Of a DNA stretch of 53,838 nucleotides, positions 27,650 through 36,892 are shown in pieces. The notes beneath the pieces are model-generated. The model saw only the letters and a program-made list of their open reading frames with translations. It was not told the origin of the DNA and did not search any database. The DNA lies in contig JAQXDZ010000160.1 of assembly GCA_029251085.1 (NCBI GenBank), forward strand, positions 1 to 53,838, given 5' to 3'. This DNA is from Mariniblastus sp. (lineage in GTDB: Bacteria > Planctomycetota > Planctomycetia > Pirellulales > Pirellulaceae). The position numbers were made by a program, and so were the translations under genes. Position 1 is the first letter of the stretch. Each line of letters opens with the position of its first letter.

Positions 27650-29527
27650 ATGTTTACTTTCTTAATCGCCATCGGCTCATTCGCTGGTTTTATTGTTGCC
27701 TACAACACCTATGGACGCTGGCTTGCGAAGAGAATATTCAACCTAAATCCTGACGCCTCGGTTCCCAGTTGTGAAATGGAAGACGGCGTCGATTTTGTTC
27801 CATCGAAACGATCAATTGTATTTGGTCATCATTTTACCAGCATCGCCGGTACTGGCCCGATCGTCGGACCCGCCATTGCTGTTTTCTGGGGATGGCTTCC
27901 GGCACTGGCCTGGGTCGTTTTCGGAAGTATTTTTATCGGTGCGGTACATGACTTTGGGGCTTTGGTTGTCAGCCTCCGTAATCGCGGCCAAACCGTCGGC
28001 GAAATTGCTGGACGCCTCATTTCACCAAGAACGAAACTGCTATTCCTATTCGCTCTCTTTTTTGCATTGACGGTCGTTCTAGCTATTTTTGGGTTGGTCA
28101 TCGCCATCATCTTTAAGGTTTATCCAGAATCCGTTTTAGCAGTTTGGGTCTCACTACCGATTGCAATCGTTTTTGGCTTTATGATGCGAAAAGGGGGCCA
28201 TCAATTATTGCCGATGTCTGCAATCTCACTCGTACTGATTTATTTAGCAATCTATGTTGGAGCCTACCACTTTCCAATCACACTTCCGGTCAGCAACCCA
28301 ATTGTAGGGTGGACGATCATTCTTTTAATCTATTGCGCAATCGCTTCGGTGCTTCCAGTCTCGTGGTTGCTGCAACCGCGAGATTACATTAATAGTCACC
28401 AGTTATTTGTTGCCCTGTTCCTCTTAGTCGTCGGACTAGTGATTGCGAGTCTCACAGGCAAGGCTGACCTCTTGGCCTCAACCCCCGCTATCACTCAGGA
28501 GTTGCCAAAAAACACACCGCCCATCTGGCCATTCCTGTTCATCACCATCGCCTGCGGGGCCATCAGCGGGTTCCATTGTTTAGTCAGTAGCGGCACCAGC
28601 AGCAAACAACTTGCGAATGAAGAAGATGCCCTCCCCATCGGATACGGAGCCATGCTTTTAGAAGGAGCATTGGCCGTTGTCGTGATACTTGCCTGCTGTG
28701 CCGGCGTGGGAATGGGCAAGTTCACGAAACAAAACACAGGACTTTTAAACGGCACCCCACAAATCAGCTACCAACCTGTACTCAGCGAAGTAACGGGTGA
28801 ACCACTTGTCCACCGGGAAGCATGGCGGAAAACATACCAACTCGGCGAAGAAAAATCGTGGTCGTCGTTTACACTCCCGAGTAAGATCGGAGCATTTGTC
28901 GAGGGAGGTGCAAACTTTCTGAATGTTCTGGGCATTCCATTAAAACTTGGTATTGGAATCATCGCGGTCCTCGTCGCCTGCTTTGCAGCCACAACACTTG
29001 ACTCCGCCACCAGACTCCAACGATACGTGATCCAAGAACTGGGAGGCACACTCAAAATCGCACCGCTAAAAAACATCTACATTGCGACCCTAACCGCCGT
29101 TACCCTCGGTGGAATGATTGCGATGCTGAAAGGCCCCACCGGCATGGGTTCAGGTGGCCTATTACTTTGGCCCCTATTTGGCGCAACCAACCAACTACTG
29201 GCAGGCCTCGCTTTCATGGTGATGACCTTTTATCTTTGGCGGCGTAACAAACCCATTGGATTTGTGCTGATCCCAATGATCTTTATGATCGTACTTCCAG
29301 GCTGGGCATTGATCTGGCAGCTTTTTAATGCACAGAGCGGATGGTGGTACAGTAGTGATAAATACCTCGTCGCAACCATCGGAACAATAACACTGGCCCT
29401 GCAGTTATGGATGGTAGTTGAAGCAATGCTAATCTGGCCCAAAGCAAAGGGGATTCTCGAAACTCCCCTTCCGCCACTCTCAGAACAGGACACCCGTTTG
29501 AAAGACTCTGGAGGTCGGTCATGTTGA
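27650..29527 (+). CDS. cstA: Carbon starvation protein CstA family transporter
   Basis: The ATG at 27650, with AGGA seven bases upstream, gives a 625-residue membrane protein of the CstA family, which imports peptides or pyruvate in other bacteria. Signature strings are visible: YNTYGRWLAKRIFNL, SIVFGHHFTSIAGTGPIVGP, WGWLPALAWVVFGSIFIGAVHDFGALV (read in two parts), FHCLVSSGTSSKQL and LLLWPLFGATNQLLAGLAFM. About 15 hydrophobic helices can be counted. An in-frame extension to 27590 has no better site and adds a non-membrane leader. Its stop overlaps the start of the lipoprotein gene by seven bases, so the two are probably co-transcribed. CstA expression usually rises on carbon starvation through CRP-like control, but no such site was identified. 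Confidence 0.95.
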   Translation: MFTFLIAIGSFAGFIVAYNTYGRWLAKRIFNLNPDASVPSCEMEDGVDFVPSKRSIVFGHHFTSIAGTGPIVGPAIAVFWGWLPALAWVVFGSIFIGAVHDFGALVVSLRNRGQTVGEIAGRLISPRTKLLFLFALFFALTVVLAIFGLVIAIIFKVYPESVLAVWVSLPIAIVFGFMMRKGGHQLLPMSAISLVLIYLAIYVGAYHFPITLPVSNPIVGWTIILLIYCAIASVLPVSWLLQPRDYINSHQLFVALFLLVVGLVIASLTGKADLLASTPAITQELPKNTPPIWPFLFITIACGAISGFHCLVSSGTSSKQLANEEDALPIGYGAMLLEGALAVVVILACCAGVGMGKFTKQNTGLLNGTPQISYQPVLSEVTGEPLVHREAWRKTYQLGEEKSWSSFTLPSKIGAFVEGGANFLNVLGIPLKLGIGIIAVLVACFAATTLDSATRLQRYVIQELGGTLKIAPLKNIYIATLTAVTLGGMIAMLKGPTGMGSGGLLLWPLFGATNQLLAGLAFMVMTFYLWRRNKPIGFVLIPMIFMIVLPGWALIWQLFNAQSGWWYSSDKYLVATIGTITLALQLWMVVEAMLIWPKAKGILETPLPPLSEQDTRLKDSGGRSC

Positions 29528-30027
29528 GAAATTTCAATAAAGTAAAATTAATTTCAACATATCTTCTGGCTCTTTGGCTGGTCGCAATTCCCGGCTGCCA
29601 GAACTCGGTTCCCGCGGTAACAAGTACAGCCAATGTCAGCGGCACTGTGACGCTTGACGGCGAACCGGTTTCCGGGGCCGCCATTGTTTTCATTCCTGTC
29701 AACCTCAGAGATGACAACAACGAAATCTTGAATCTTGCTTATGGCGTCACCAATCAGGACGGATTTTTCCAGCTTGCCTATTCCGACAACAACCCTGACA
29801 TTATTGGTACGAATTACAACATCCTCATCACCAAATCCAACTCAGCGACCCCCTGGCCGCTCGCGCTCTTACCAGAATCCATTGCGAAATTTTCAACATT
29901 TAACGAGTCAGAAGAACTCATTCCCGAAAACTACAACGTGCATAGCGAACTATATTTTGACTTCAACGATTCGAAAGAAAACGTCGTCAAAGACTTTAAA
30001 TTGTCAACTCTCGACCCTTCGCTTTAA
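29521..30027 (+). CDS. Lipoprotein with carboxypeptidase-regulatory-like domain
   Basis: The 168-residue protein has a lipoprotein signal peptide ending in IPGC (Cys26). The rest is one beta-sandwich of the carboxypeptidase-regulatory-like/transthyretin-like type: VSGTVTLDGEPVSGAAIVFI (39-58), then a turn, YGVTNQDGFFQLAY, and GTNYNILITKS. Small lipoproteins with exactly this fold and the GTVTLDG-x-PV opening are very common in planctomycetes; their function is not known. Its ATG overlaps the cstA stop by seven bases, indicating coupling, although no functional link with CstA is established. The C-terminal part (LYFDFNDSKENVVKDFKL) is the last strand of the domain. Confidence 0.85.
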   Translation: MLRNFNKVKLISTYLLALWLVAIPGCQNSVPAVTSTANVSGTVTLDGEPVSGAAIVFIPVNLRDDNNEILNLAYGVTNQDGFFQLAYSDNNPDIIGTNYNILITKSNSATPWPLALLPESIAKFSTFNESEELIPENYNVHSELYFDFNDSKENVVKDFKLSTLDPSL

Positions 30028-30063
30028 TAAACAACTCTGTCTCAACCACGCACCTCAAGACGC

Positions 30064-30507
30064 ATGAGCAAATTCGAACTCCACCCTGATCTCCAACGCG
30101 ATGGTGTGCATCTTGGAAATTTTCAATTGTGCCGCGTCTTACTAATCAATGACTCCAACTACCCTTGGTTCGTTCTGATTCCAGAAATCCCGAATACGTC
30201 CGACACCATCGATTTATCATTAGCAGACCATGAACAGCTATGGAAAGAGTCAAGAACATTCAGCCTGGCCATCATGGAACTCTTCAACGGCGACAAATTA
30301 AACGTTGCTGCACTTGGTAACGTAACGCCGCAACTGCACATTCACCATATCGTGCGTTATCAGTCCGACTCGGCTTGGCCTGCACCGATATGGGGAAAAC
30401 ACCCGCTAACGCCCTACTCAGAATCTGCACTAAAAGAAATCCACAATCTGTTTGCCGCTGCAGAGTTGGATGATTTCTCGCTAGAGGTGGAATTATCTTC
30501 CTCTTAA
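30064..30507 (+). CDS. HIT-family nucleotide-binding protein
   Basis: The 147-residue cytoplasmic protein belongs to the HIT superfamily of nucleotide hydrolases and transferases. The active-site strand is VTPQLHIHHIVRYQSD (about 107-122). The first histidine of the usual H-x-H-x-H motif is replaced by glutamine, as in a known subgroup with PQLH-x-H. The following PAWPAPIWG is also typical of that subgroup, and the early segment CRVLLINDSNYPWFVLIPE matches its first strands. It starts 36 bp after the lipoprotein gene on the same strand. The exact substrate (AppppA, ADP-ribose-type or AMP-amide) cannot be assigned. Confidence 0.9.
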   Translation: MSKFELHPDLQRDGVHLGNFQLCRVLLINDSNYPWFVLIPEIPNTSDTIDLSLADHEQLWKESRTFSLAIMELFNGDKLNVAALGNVTPQLHIHHIVRYQSDSAWPAPIWGKHPLTPYSESALKEIHNLFAAAELDDFSLEVELSSS

Positions 30508-30610
30508 GTTCTGGAACTACGCCAGAAACTGCACTAAAATCTCCAATAAACTGCTTGCGTTCAGCAAACAAATTCTCGATCTGTTTCGATGTAAACCCCA
30601 GAGGTCTCCC

Positions 30611-32161
30611 GTGTTGCCCAATGCTCTCCGCGCCATTGCTGTCTCGCTATTCATCTGTTTCATCTTGAGTTCTCCGCAACTAACCTTCGGCGAGACCCCA
30701 AAATTTGATCAGGACCAGCCTAACATCTTGATGATTTTTCTCGACGACTTTGGGTGGCGCGACACGAGTTACATGGGCTCTGATTTCTATGAAACGCCTC
30801 AACTCGACAAGCTCGCAAAGTCGGGAATGATTTTCTCCAACGCTTATTCCTGTGCTGCCAATTGTGCGCCGGCTCGGGCCTGCCTGCTCTCCGGCCAGTA
30901 CACCCCTAGGCATAGCATCTACAACGTTGGCACTAGCCCACGAGGGAAATCTACCTATCGGCGACTGGAACACATACCAGGCGTCGACACTCTCGACCCC
31001 GCCATCCAAACATGGGCTCAGCAACTTCAAAAGTCAGGTTACACGACAGCATCGATTGGCAAATGGCATCTGAGTGACGATCCAATCCCCTACGGATTCG
31101 ACGTCAATGTTGGTGGCACGCACAGCGGCAGCCCTCCCCGAGGCTACTACCCGCCGCACAACAACATCCCAAGTCTCAAAGGGGCGGACAAGGATGAGTA
31201 CCTGACCGACCGGCTTACAGACGAAACCTGCCAATTCATTGAAGATAACCAAACCAAACCCTGGATGGTTTACCTCACACACTTCGCCGTGCACACTCCC
31301 ATTCAACCCAAAAAAGAGCTCGTTCAAAAATATCAAGGTAAAGAGCCCGGTGAACTTCACAACAATGTCAAAATGGCGACCATGATCCAGGCAGTCGATG
31401 ATGGAGTTGGGAAAATCATTAAGACCCTTGAGCGGCTAAAGATTCGTGACAACACCGTCATTTTGTTTTATTCAGACAACGGTGGCTACGGGCCCGCCAC
31501 GGACATGGCACCACTCAAAGGTTACAAAGGCACCTACTACGAGGGAGGAATCCGGGTTCCATTTTTTGTCAATTGGCCGGGTCGAGTCGCCCCCGGAACT
31601 GAATCTAGTGAACCAATTACCGGTGTCGATCTCTACCCCACACTCTGTGGCATCGCCGGAGCTCCCCTCCCTGAATCCCAAGTACTCGATGGCAAAAGCC
31701 TGCTACCGCTCTTTGATCAAAAAACAAAAAACTTCAACACCGATGGCGTTCCGCGATCGTTGTACTGGCATTTCCCTGCTTATTTAAATTCTTACGGTCA
31801 AGGACATTCCGCAGAACAACGAGATCCGCTTTTCCGCTCACGCCCTTGCAGTGTTGTACGACGAGGACCATGGAAATTGATGCAGTTTTTTGAAACGGGA
31901 AATCTCGAGCTTTACAACCTGTCCAACGACATCAGCGAAGCCGACAACGTTGCTGAGCAAAACCCTCAGGTCGTTGCCGAGCTTATGAACGACCTGCAAT
32001 CCTGGCAAACCAATGTCAAAGCAGCGATCCCAGTGAAGCCTAACCCAGACTTCAGTCCCGCAGAGGAACGAGCGGCAATTGAAGCGAGCGCAAATAAAAC
32101 TAACAAGAAAAAGCAATCGGGATCGGGCAAAAACAAGGCGGGCAACGGCCAAAACAAGTAG
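30611..32161 (+). CDS. Exported sulfatase (formylglycine type)
   Basis: The 516-residue protein is a type I sulfatase of the arylsulfatase/choline-sulfatase-like superfamily that removes sulfate esters, most likely from polysaccharides. It has a signal peptide (to about residue 27), a metal site in LMIFLDDFGWRD (D45, D46), and the formylglycine motif NCAPARACLLSG with C85-x-P-x-R89; the alanine in place of serine is an accepted variant. Also present are IGKWHL (about 150) and FYSDNGGYGP with the metal-binding Asp-Asn. The C-terminal tail is lysine/asparagine-rich. The start is GTG with AGAGG seven bases upstream. Activity needs a formylglycine-generating enzyme, which is not in the window. 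Sulfatases are strikingly numerous in marine planctomycetes. Confidence 0.94.
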   Translation: MLPNALRAIAVSLFICFILSSPQLTFGETPKFDQDQPNILMIFLDDFGWRDTSYMGSDFYETPQLDKLAKSGMIFSNAYSCAANCAPARACLLSGQYTPRHSIYNVGTSPRGKSTYRRLEHIPGVDTLDPAIQTWAQQLQKSGYTTASIGKWHLSDDPIPYGFDVNVGGTHSGSPPRGYYPPHNNIPSLKGADKDEYLTDRLTDETCQFIEDNQTKPWMVYLTHFAVHTPIQPKKELVQKYQGKEPGELHNNVKMATMIQAVDDGVGKIIKTLERLKIRDNTVILFYSDNGGYGPATDMAPLKGYKGTYYEGGIRVPFFVNWPGRVAPGTESSEPITGVDLYPTLCGIAGAPLPESQVLDGKSLLPLFDQKTKNFNTDGVPRSLYWHFPAYLNSYGQGHSAEQRDPLFRSRPCSVVRRGPWKLMQFFETGNLELYNLSNDISEADNVAEQNPQVVAELMNDLQSWQTNVKAAIPVKPNPDFSPAEERAAIEASANKTNKKKQSGSGKNKAGNGQNK

Positions 32162-32211
32162 CGTCAACCCACTCGATTTTGCTTTAGCCTCTAAGACTTC
32201 ATCGGCTTCGT

Positions 32212-32994
32212 TTAAATTGTCATGGCGGCATAGCCACCATCGACCACCATTTCTGTGCCGGTGATAAATGAGCCGGCGTCGCCGGCAAGCAGCAAAGTTG
32301 CTCCGATCAATTCTCCAGCTTCGCCAAATCGATTCATTGGCGTGTGCCCCATGATTTGCTCCACACGCTCAGGGGTTAACACTTTTTTGTTTTGCTCTGC
32401 TGGAAAGAAACCGGGAACGAGAGTGTTCACTCGAATATTCAGCGGAGCCCACTCACGGGCAAGGTTTTTAGAAATATTGTGCACGGCGGCTTTGGTCGCA
32501 GAATAAGTAAACACCCGTGAAAGAGGAATGACGCCGGACATCGAACCAACGTTAATAATTGAACCGCCCTGATTTCGCTCAACAAAGTATTTCCCGAATA
32601 CTTGGCAAGCAAGAAATACGCCCTTCATATTAATTCGAAATATTCGATCATATTCATCTTCCGGTATTTCTAAAAATGGAGTCGCACTATTAGTACCGGC
32701 ACCATTGACGAGAATCTCGATCGATCCAAATTGCTTTAATACGCGATCGAGAAGATTCTCCAGGTTTGATTTTGAATCAACTTCGCACGCCTCAAAAACT
32801 GCTGAACCGCCATCCGCTTCAATCTTTTCGATCCGTGCCTTAGCTTTTTCTTCAGACCGACCGACGAGAACCACCTGAGCACCAGCAGATGCCAACCCCT
32901 CCGCCATCGCCCCGCATAATTCGCCAGTTCCGCCGATGACCACAGCAGTTTTTCCGGACAATGAAAACAGTGACTCCAAATAGGTTTGCGACAT
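32212..32994 (-). CDS. SDR oxidoreductase, mannonate/uronate-type
   Basis: The 260-residue protein is a classical short-chain dehydrogenase. The nucleotide motif is [18 protein letters not shown] (about 14-31); this GGTG-x-LCGAMA form is typical of the D-mannonate/fructuronate-type SDRs (YjmF-like). Other motifs are VNGAGTN, the catalytic serine in [16 protein letters not shown], and Y-x3-K in [11 protein letters not shown]. The end [11 protein letters not shown] is normal for the family. Inference: NAD(P)-dependent reduction or oxidation of a sugar acid. It is the last of three dehydrogenase genes on this strand, spaced about 105 bp apart, and converges with the sulfatase gene. The substrate cannot be named from the sequence alone. 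Confidence 0.9.
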   Translation of the reverse strand: MSQTYLESLFSLSGKTAVVIGGTGELCGAMAEGLASAGAQVVLVGRSEEKAKARIEKIEADGGSAVFEACEVDSKSNLENLLDRVLKQFGSIEILVNGAGTNSATPFLEIPEDEYDRIFRINMKGVFLACQVFGKYFVERNQGGSIINVGSMSGVIPLSRVFTYSATKAAVHNISKNLAREWAPLNIRVNTLVPGFFPAEQNKKVLTPERVEQIMGHTPMNRFGEAGELIGATLLLAGDAGSFITGTEMVVDGGYAAMTI

Positions 32995-33099
32995 CAGCTT
33001 ATTTCTCGTTCGTTTTGATTGTTAATACTTTGAATTCCCACTCACAAAGCCACACCACTCCCACACAGCACCACGCAACCAGCCCTCAGACATCGCGAA

Positions 33100-34194
33100 T
33101 TATTTTGCGACCGTTAATGACTTAACATCCCAACTTGGCTGACTACATTCGCTGGCAACCTGATTAAATGCTTCGACCTCGGCCTCCGTAAACAGCAACC
33201 CGTCATTTTGTTTCGACCGCGCTGCTGCTCTCGCCTCAATCTCTCCTGGAAGCAGGCACTGCTCGTTCCCATGCCCGACGATATCTTCTAAAACCAATTT
33301 TACATTCTCAGCCTGCGTCCTTCCCTGAGAGAACGCATTTCCGCTGACTGCGTCGGGATGGATGACCTGAAAATAAAATGCCGGGGTATGTTTTTCATTT
33401 TCAACGTTCCCCCATCGAGAACGAATCGTTGGCAACGATCCTCCAATAAAAGCACCCATGATCTCATTGATGACGGATAAACCATAACCTTTGTGCTTCC
33501 CAAACGTCGTCAGTGCGGCAACCTGACTTGGATCTGTCGTCATTGCGCCCTCGGAATCGACGGCTGCATCGGGAGGCAATGCTGTTCCTTCACGTTGAAA
33601 TTGCTGAACACGGCCCATTGCGACAACAGAGGTCGCCCAATCGATTACCAGCGGAAAACCTACAGCATCGGTTGTAGGGAATCCCCAAGAATGAGGATTG
33701 GTTCCAAGCGTTGGGTACTTCCCCATAAACGGAACGACTTCCGCCAACGCAGCTGTGCAATTGGTGTATGCGATATACCCTTTCTCCGCGGCTTCCATCA
33801 CATAACCTCCGCCCCACAAATAGTGAAACGCATTGTCAACCGAAACTTGGCCAATTCCGTACCGGTCAGCCATGGCAATAGCTTCATCCATTGCTGCGTA
33901 GGCAGTGGCCTGCCCTAGTTTTTTATTAGCATTCCAAATTTGAGAAGCAGCAAACTGGGTTTCCCGTTTCTCAATCATTGCACCCGGCACGCAACCTTCT
34001 GATTTCGATCCAAAATGATCATCTAAATGTAGAGCCTTGATTGCATTATGAGTTCGAATCCCATGCCAACTTGCATAGGCGGAAAATTTCGCTGCCGCCT
34101 CGCACTCTTTCTGATCAAATCCGCGATGGGCATACGCTGCGGCAATTAATTCATTGTGCTGCGTAATTGGTACAACAAAAAATTTCTCAGACAT
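33100..34194 (-). CDS. Ldh2/malate-lactate dehydrogenase family oxidoreductase
   Basis: The 364-residue protein belongs to the Ldh2 (MDH/LDH2) family of NAD(P)-dependent dehydrogenases, unrelated in fold to ordinary lactate dehydrogenase. Family features include the N-terminal region with the catalytic histidine in ASWHGIRTHN (about 42-51), GYVMEAAEKGYIAYTNCTAA, TLGTNPHSWGFPT (NPxSxG-like nucleotide segment), VIDWATSVVAMGRVQ and TTFGKHKGYGLSVINEIM (GxKGYGL). Members oxidise malate, sulfolactate, ureidoglycolate or 2,3-diketogulonate-type acids, and the substrate here is open. It lies between the SDR and the 2-hydroxyacid dehydrogenase on the same strand, which favours a sugar-acid or hydroxy-acid pathway. 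Confidence 0.92.
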   Translation of the reverse strand: MSEKFFVVPITQHNELIAAAYAHRGFDQKECEAAAKFSAYASWHGIRTHNAIKALHLDDHFGSKSEGCVPGAMIEKRETQFAASQIWNANKKLGQATAYAAMDEAIAMADRYGIGQVSVDNAFHYLWGGGYVMEAAEKGYIAYTNCTAALAEVVPFMGKYPTLGTNPHSWGFPTTDAVGFPLVIDWATSVVAMGRVQQFQREGTALPPDAAVDSEGAMTTDPSQVAALTTFGKHKGYGLSVINEIMGAFIGGSLPTIRSRWGNVENEKHTPAFYFQVIHPDAVSGNAFSQGRTQAENVKLVLEDIVGHGNEQCLLPGEIEARAAARSKQNDGLLFTEAEVEAFNQVASECSQPSWDVKSLTVAK

Positions 34195-34298
34195 TGATGT
34201 TCTCTTATTGGTTAATCGTCGGCCGCAAACCAGATACGAACCAAACTTAAATGTATTAATTCTCGACAGAACCCACTCACAAACCCCAACTGAGGGGA

Positions 34299-35279
34299 TT
34301 AAAGAAGGGGAGCAGGAACAGGAACTTCATTGACTTGAGCCAGCGGAGTCTTACCCTGCAAGCATCGTATCAGATTCTCAGTTGCCATCATTGCCTGACG
34401 CTCAACGGACTCAAAAGTCCGGGAACCAATGTGCGGCGTGATTAGACAATTCTTTGCCTGCAATAAAGGATGATCTACTGCTGGCGGTTCTTGATCAAGC
34501 ACATCGGTTGCATACCCTCCAACGGTTCCATTTTCCAAAGCCTTCGCCATGTCGAGGGAATTCACCAGTTCACCTCGCGCACAATTAACCAGCACTACTC
34601 CCGGCTTCATTAACGCAAGAGTTTCCTCGCGAATTAAATTACGTGTCTCATCGGTAAGATTTGTGTGCAACGAAATGATGTCACACGTTTCAAAAATTTC
34701 TTGGAATTCCGCTGCCCGACGAACCTCATATTTCTCTGCAAATTCGTCCGACCAATATAAATCCAGTCCGACTACATTCATTTCGAATGCTCTTGCTCGC
34801 TTGACAACCTCTTTTCCGATCCGCCCCAAACCAATAACGCCTATCGTCTTGCCCATGATCTCATGCCCCGTCATTCGTTTCCAATGCCCAGCCCGAACGG
34901 CATTGGCTTGCTCAAGCATATGACGATACACACCTAGCAAAAGACCGAACGTATGCTCCGCGACGGTCGTGTGATTCACTCCCGGACAAAACGTCAACGG
35001 GATCCCCAATTCGGTACATCCTTCCACATCAATTTTGTCGACGCCAATTCCATATTTGGAAATAATCTTTAGCCGCGGAAGGGAGCGATCGAGAACTTCA
35101 CGGGTAATCGCGTCGTCACCACATAAAAATGCGTCAAACTCTCCAGCAAGTTCCAGCATTTGCGATTCGGACAAGGGGCCACGCTCACGCTGAACTTCAA
35201 CACCAACACTCTCTAATAACGCATGATGTGGTCCGGGCGTGTCTTGATAAGATGTCGTTGTTAAAAGTACTTTCACCAT
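34299..35279 (-). CDS. D-2-hydroxyacid dehydrogenase (SerA-like)
   Basis: The 326-residue NAD-dependent protein belongs to the phosphoglycerate-dehydrogenase-like family but has only the catalytic and nucleotide domains, with no ACT domain. Visible are SKYGIGVDKIDVEGC, the Rossmann motif IGVIGLGRIGKEVVKRA (about 145-161), LHTNLTDETRNLI, the catalytic arginine in NCARGELVN, the glutamate in DVLDQEPP, and the catalytic histidine in LITPHIGSRT. It could act in serine synthesis, but the neighbouring Ldh2 and SDR genes suggest catabolism of a hydroxy acid or sugar acid. It is the first gene of that three-gene set; a large palindrome 60 bp upstream may be its operator. Confidence 0.93.
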   Translation of the reverse strand: MVKVLLTTTSYQDTPGPHHALLESVGVEVQRERGPLSESQMLELAGEFDAFLCGDDAITREVLDRSLPRLKIISKYGIGVDKIDVEGCTELGIPLTFCPGVNHTTVAEHTFGLLLGVYRHMLEQANAVRAGHWKRMTGHEIMGKTIGVIGLGRIGKEVVKRARAFEMNVVGLDLYWSDEFAEKYEVRRAAEFQEIFETCDIISLHTNLTDETRNLIREETLALMKPGVVLVNCARGELVNSLDMAKALENGTVGGYATDVLDQEPPAVDHPLLQAKNCLITPHIGSRTFESVERQAMMATENLIRCLQGKTPLAQVNEVPVPAPLL

Positions 35280-35577
35280 GGCAATTATTGACTCGCAAAA
35301 GACAGACTTGGTATCTCAATATATTTTTATCGCCTACAGTTTAAAGACCCGACTCCATATGAACGAGTCCTATCTTTAAACCTGTTGATAATTTTTGACA
35401 CGTTACCACCACCCACCACCCAACTCGGGTCTAAAACCCAACAATTATGACAAAATTAGCGTAGCTAATCACCCAACATCACACTGGGAAGAGACACCCT
35501 CAAAGAAACACCTAGACCTTTTTCGATTCAGTAGCTAGGTTTCTAACCAGGTTGTTAACCGATTGAAAGATAGACGA
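35280..35577. other. 298-bp divergent intergenic region
   Basis: This region separates the 2-hydroxyacid dehydrogenase and the pyrimidine-nucleoside phosphorylase, which diverge. It contains a large interrupted palindrome (35339-35381) and several AT-rich stretches. No open frame in it looks protein-coding. Both promoters must be here. Confidence 0.6.
35338..35382. promoter_or_regulatory. Interrupted palindrome, candidate operator or structured leader
   Basis: GTTTAAAGA at 35339-35347 pairs with TCTTTAAAC at 35373-35381, then three unpaired bases on each side, then GACTC (35351-35355) pairs with GAGTC (35365-35369) around a 9-base centre. The total is 14 pairs. It starts 60 bp before the 2-hydroxyacid dehydrogenase start and about 200 bp before the phosphorylase start. 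It lacks the immediate U-tract of a terminator, so a protein-binding dyad or folded leader is more likely. Confidence 0.5.
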
Positions 35578-36855
35578 ATGAATGTTGCCCAGATCATTGC
35601 GGCCAAACGCGACGGCAAAATATTAGCTGACGAAGATATCAGTCGACTCGTTGCCGGCTATTCTGACCATAGCGTACCTGATTATCAAATGTCTGCTTTT
35701 GCCATGGCAGTCTACTTCCAGGGAATGACCACTCACGAAACCGCCGTATTTACAAAATGCATGGTCGATTCTGGAGAACGATTAGAGTGGCCTTCTGACC
35801 ACACCGTTGTGGACAAACACTCAACCGGTGGAATTGGTGACAAGGTCTCCATTGCGCTAGCGCCGCTATTGGCATGCTGCGGCGTCAAGGTTCCCAAAAT
35901 ATCCGGCCGCGGCCTCGGAGTAACCGGAGGCACACTGGACAAAATGGAATCCATCACTGGCTATCGAACGGAACTAAAAATTGACGAGTTCCGATCCATT
36001 GTCGACAAAAATGGCTGCTCGATTGCTGGGGCATCCAAAAACTTAGCCCCCGCAGACAAGCGGTTATACGCACTACGCGATGTCACAGGCACCGTCCCTT
36101 CACCGCCCTTGATTACCGCCAGCATCCTTAGCAAAAAATTTGCCGAAGGCCTCGACTCCCTCATCTTAGATATTAAGTGGGGCACGGGCGCGTTCATGAA
36201 AACGCTTGATCAGGCGCGCGAACTTGCAGAACTAATGGTTCATGTTGGAAACGAAATGGGAGTCAAGACTTCCGCCTTAATCACAGACATGAACCAGCCG
36301 CTGGGAAACATGATTGGAAACGCAGTTGAAATTAACGAAGCAATAGAAGTGCTTCGCGGCGTCGGACCATCTGACGTGACCCAGGTCGTGCTCGCCTTGG
36401 CCAGTCGCCTACTCGTGCAGTCCGGAGTCCATTCCGATCTTCAAAATTCGGAACACAAACTAAACCAGCTAATCGAGTCAGGTGAGGCGTTAAACCGACT
36501 CACTGCGATGGTTGAAAGCCACGGTGGAAACTTACTCGCCGAACGACCCGTCGCTAAAACAAACCCGCTGAAACTCAATCAAACTGGCTTCGTTCAACAA
36601 ATCCACGCCCACCAACTGGGATTAGCAATTATTGAAATGGGCGGTGGGAGAAAGCAAATTGGCGATCCTATCGACCACTCTATCGGAATTGAATTTCTCG
36701 TCCGAATCGGAGATCGAATCGAATCCGGCCAACCGATTGCCAATATTTTCTGCGATACATCTGCTGCCGACCACGCAGCAAAACTGGTTGAGTCCTCAAT
36801 CACACTAACTCCTGAGCCAATCGATTCGCCCAAATTAATCGTGGAAGCGATTTGA
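35578..36855 (+). CDS. pdp: Pyrimidine-nucleoside/thymidine phosphorylase
   Basis: This enzyme splits uridine or thymidine with phosphate to the base and (deoxy)ribose 1-phosphate. The ATG at 35578 gives 425 residues starting MNVAQIIAAKRDGKIL, matching the Pdp/DeoA N terminus; an in-frame TTG at 35563 adds five residues. Phosphate and base-binding motifs are present: DKHSTGGIGDKVS (about 79-91), SGRGLGVTGGTLDKMES, and LTSI-like segments replaced by ITASILSKKFAEGLDSL and DIKWGTGAFMK. Distinguishing pyrimidine-nucleoside from thymidine phosphorylase is not possible by eye. Cytidine deaminase follows 37 bp later and a nucleoside transporter lies convergent beyond it, making a compact salvage locus. 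Confidence 0.95.
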   Translation: MNVAQIIAAKRDGKILADEDISRLVAGYSDHSVPDYQMSAFAMAVYFQGMTTHETAVFTKCMVDSGERLEWPSDHTVVDKHSTGGIGDKVSIALAPLLACCGVKVPKISGRGLGVTGGTLDKMESITGYRTELKIDEFRSIVDKNGCSIAGASKNLAPADKRLYALRDVTGTVPSPPLITASILSKKFAEGLDSLILDIKWGTGAFMKTLDQARELAELMVHVGNEMGVKTSALITDMNQPLGNMIGNAVEINEAIEVLRGVGPSDVTQVVLALASRLLVQSGVHSDLQNSEHKLNQLIESGEALNRLTAMVESHGGNLLAERPVAKTNPLKLNQTGFVQQIHAHQLGLAIIEMGGGRKQIGDPIDHSIGIEFLVRIGDRIESGQPIANIFCDTSAADHAAKLVESSITLTPEPIDSPKLIVEAI

Positions 36856-36892
36856 TTCAGTTCCCGTAATTTTGTTTCATCGAGATACAACC

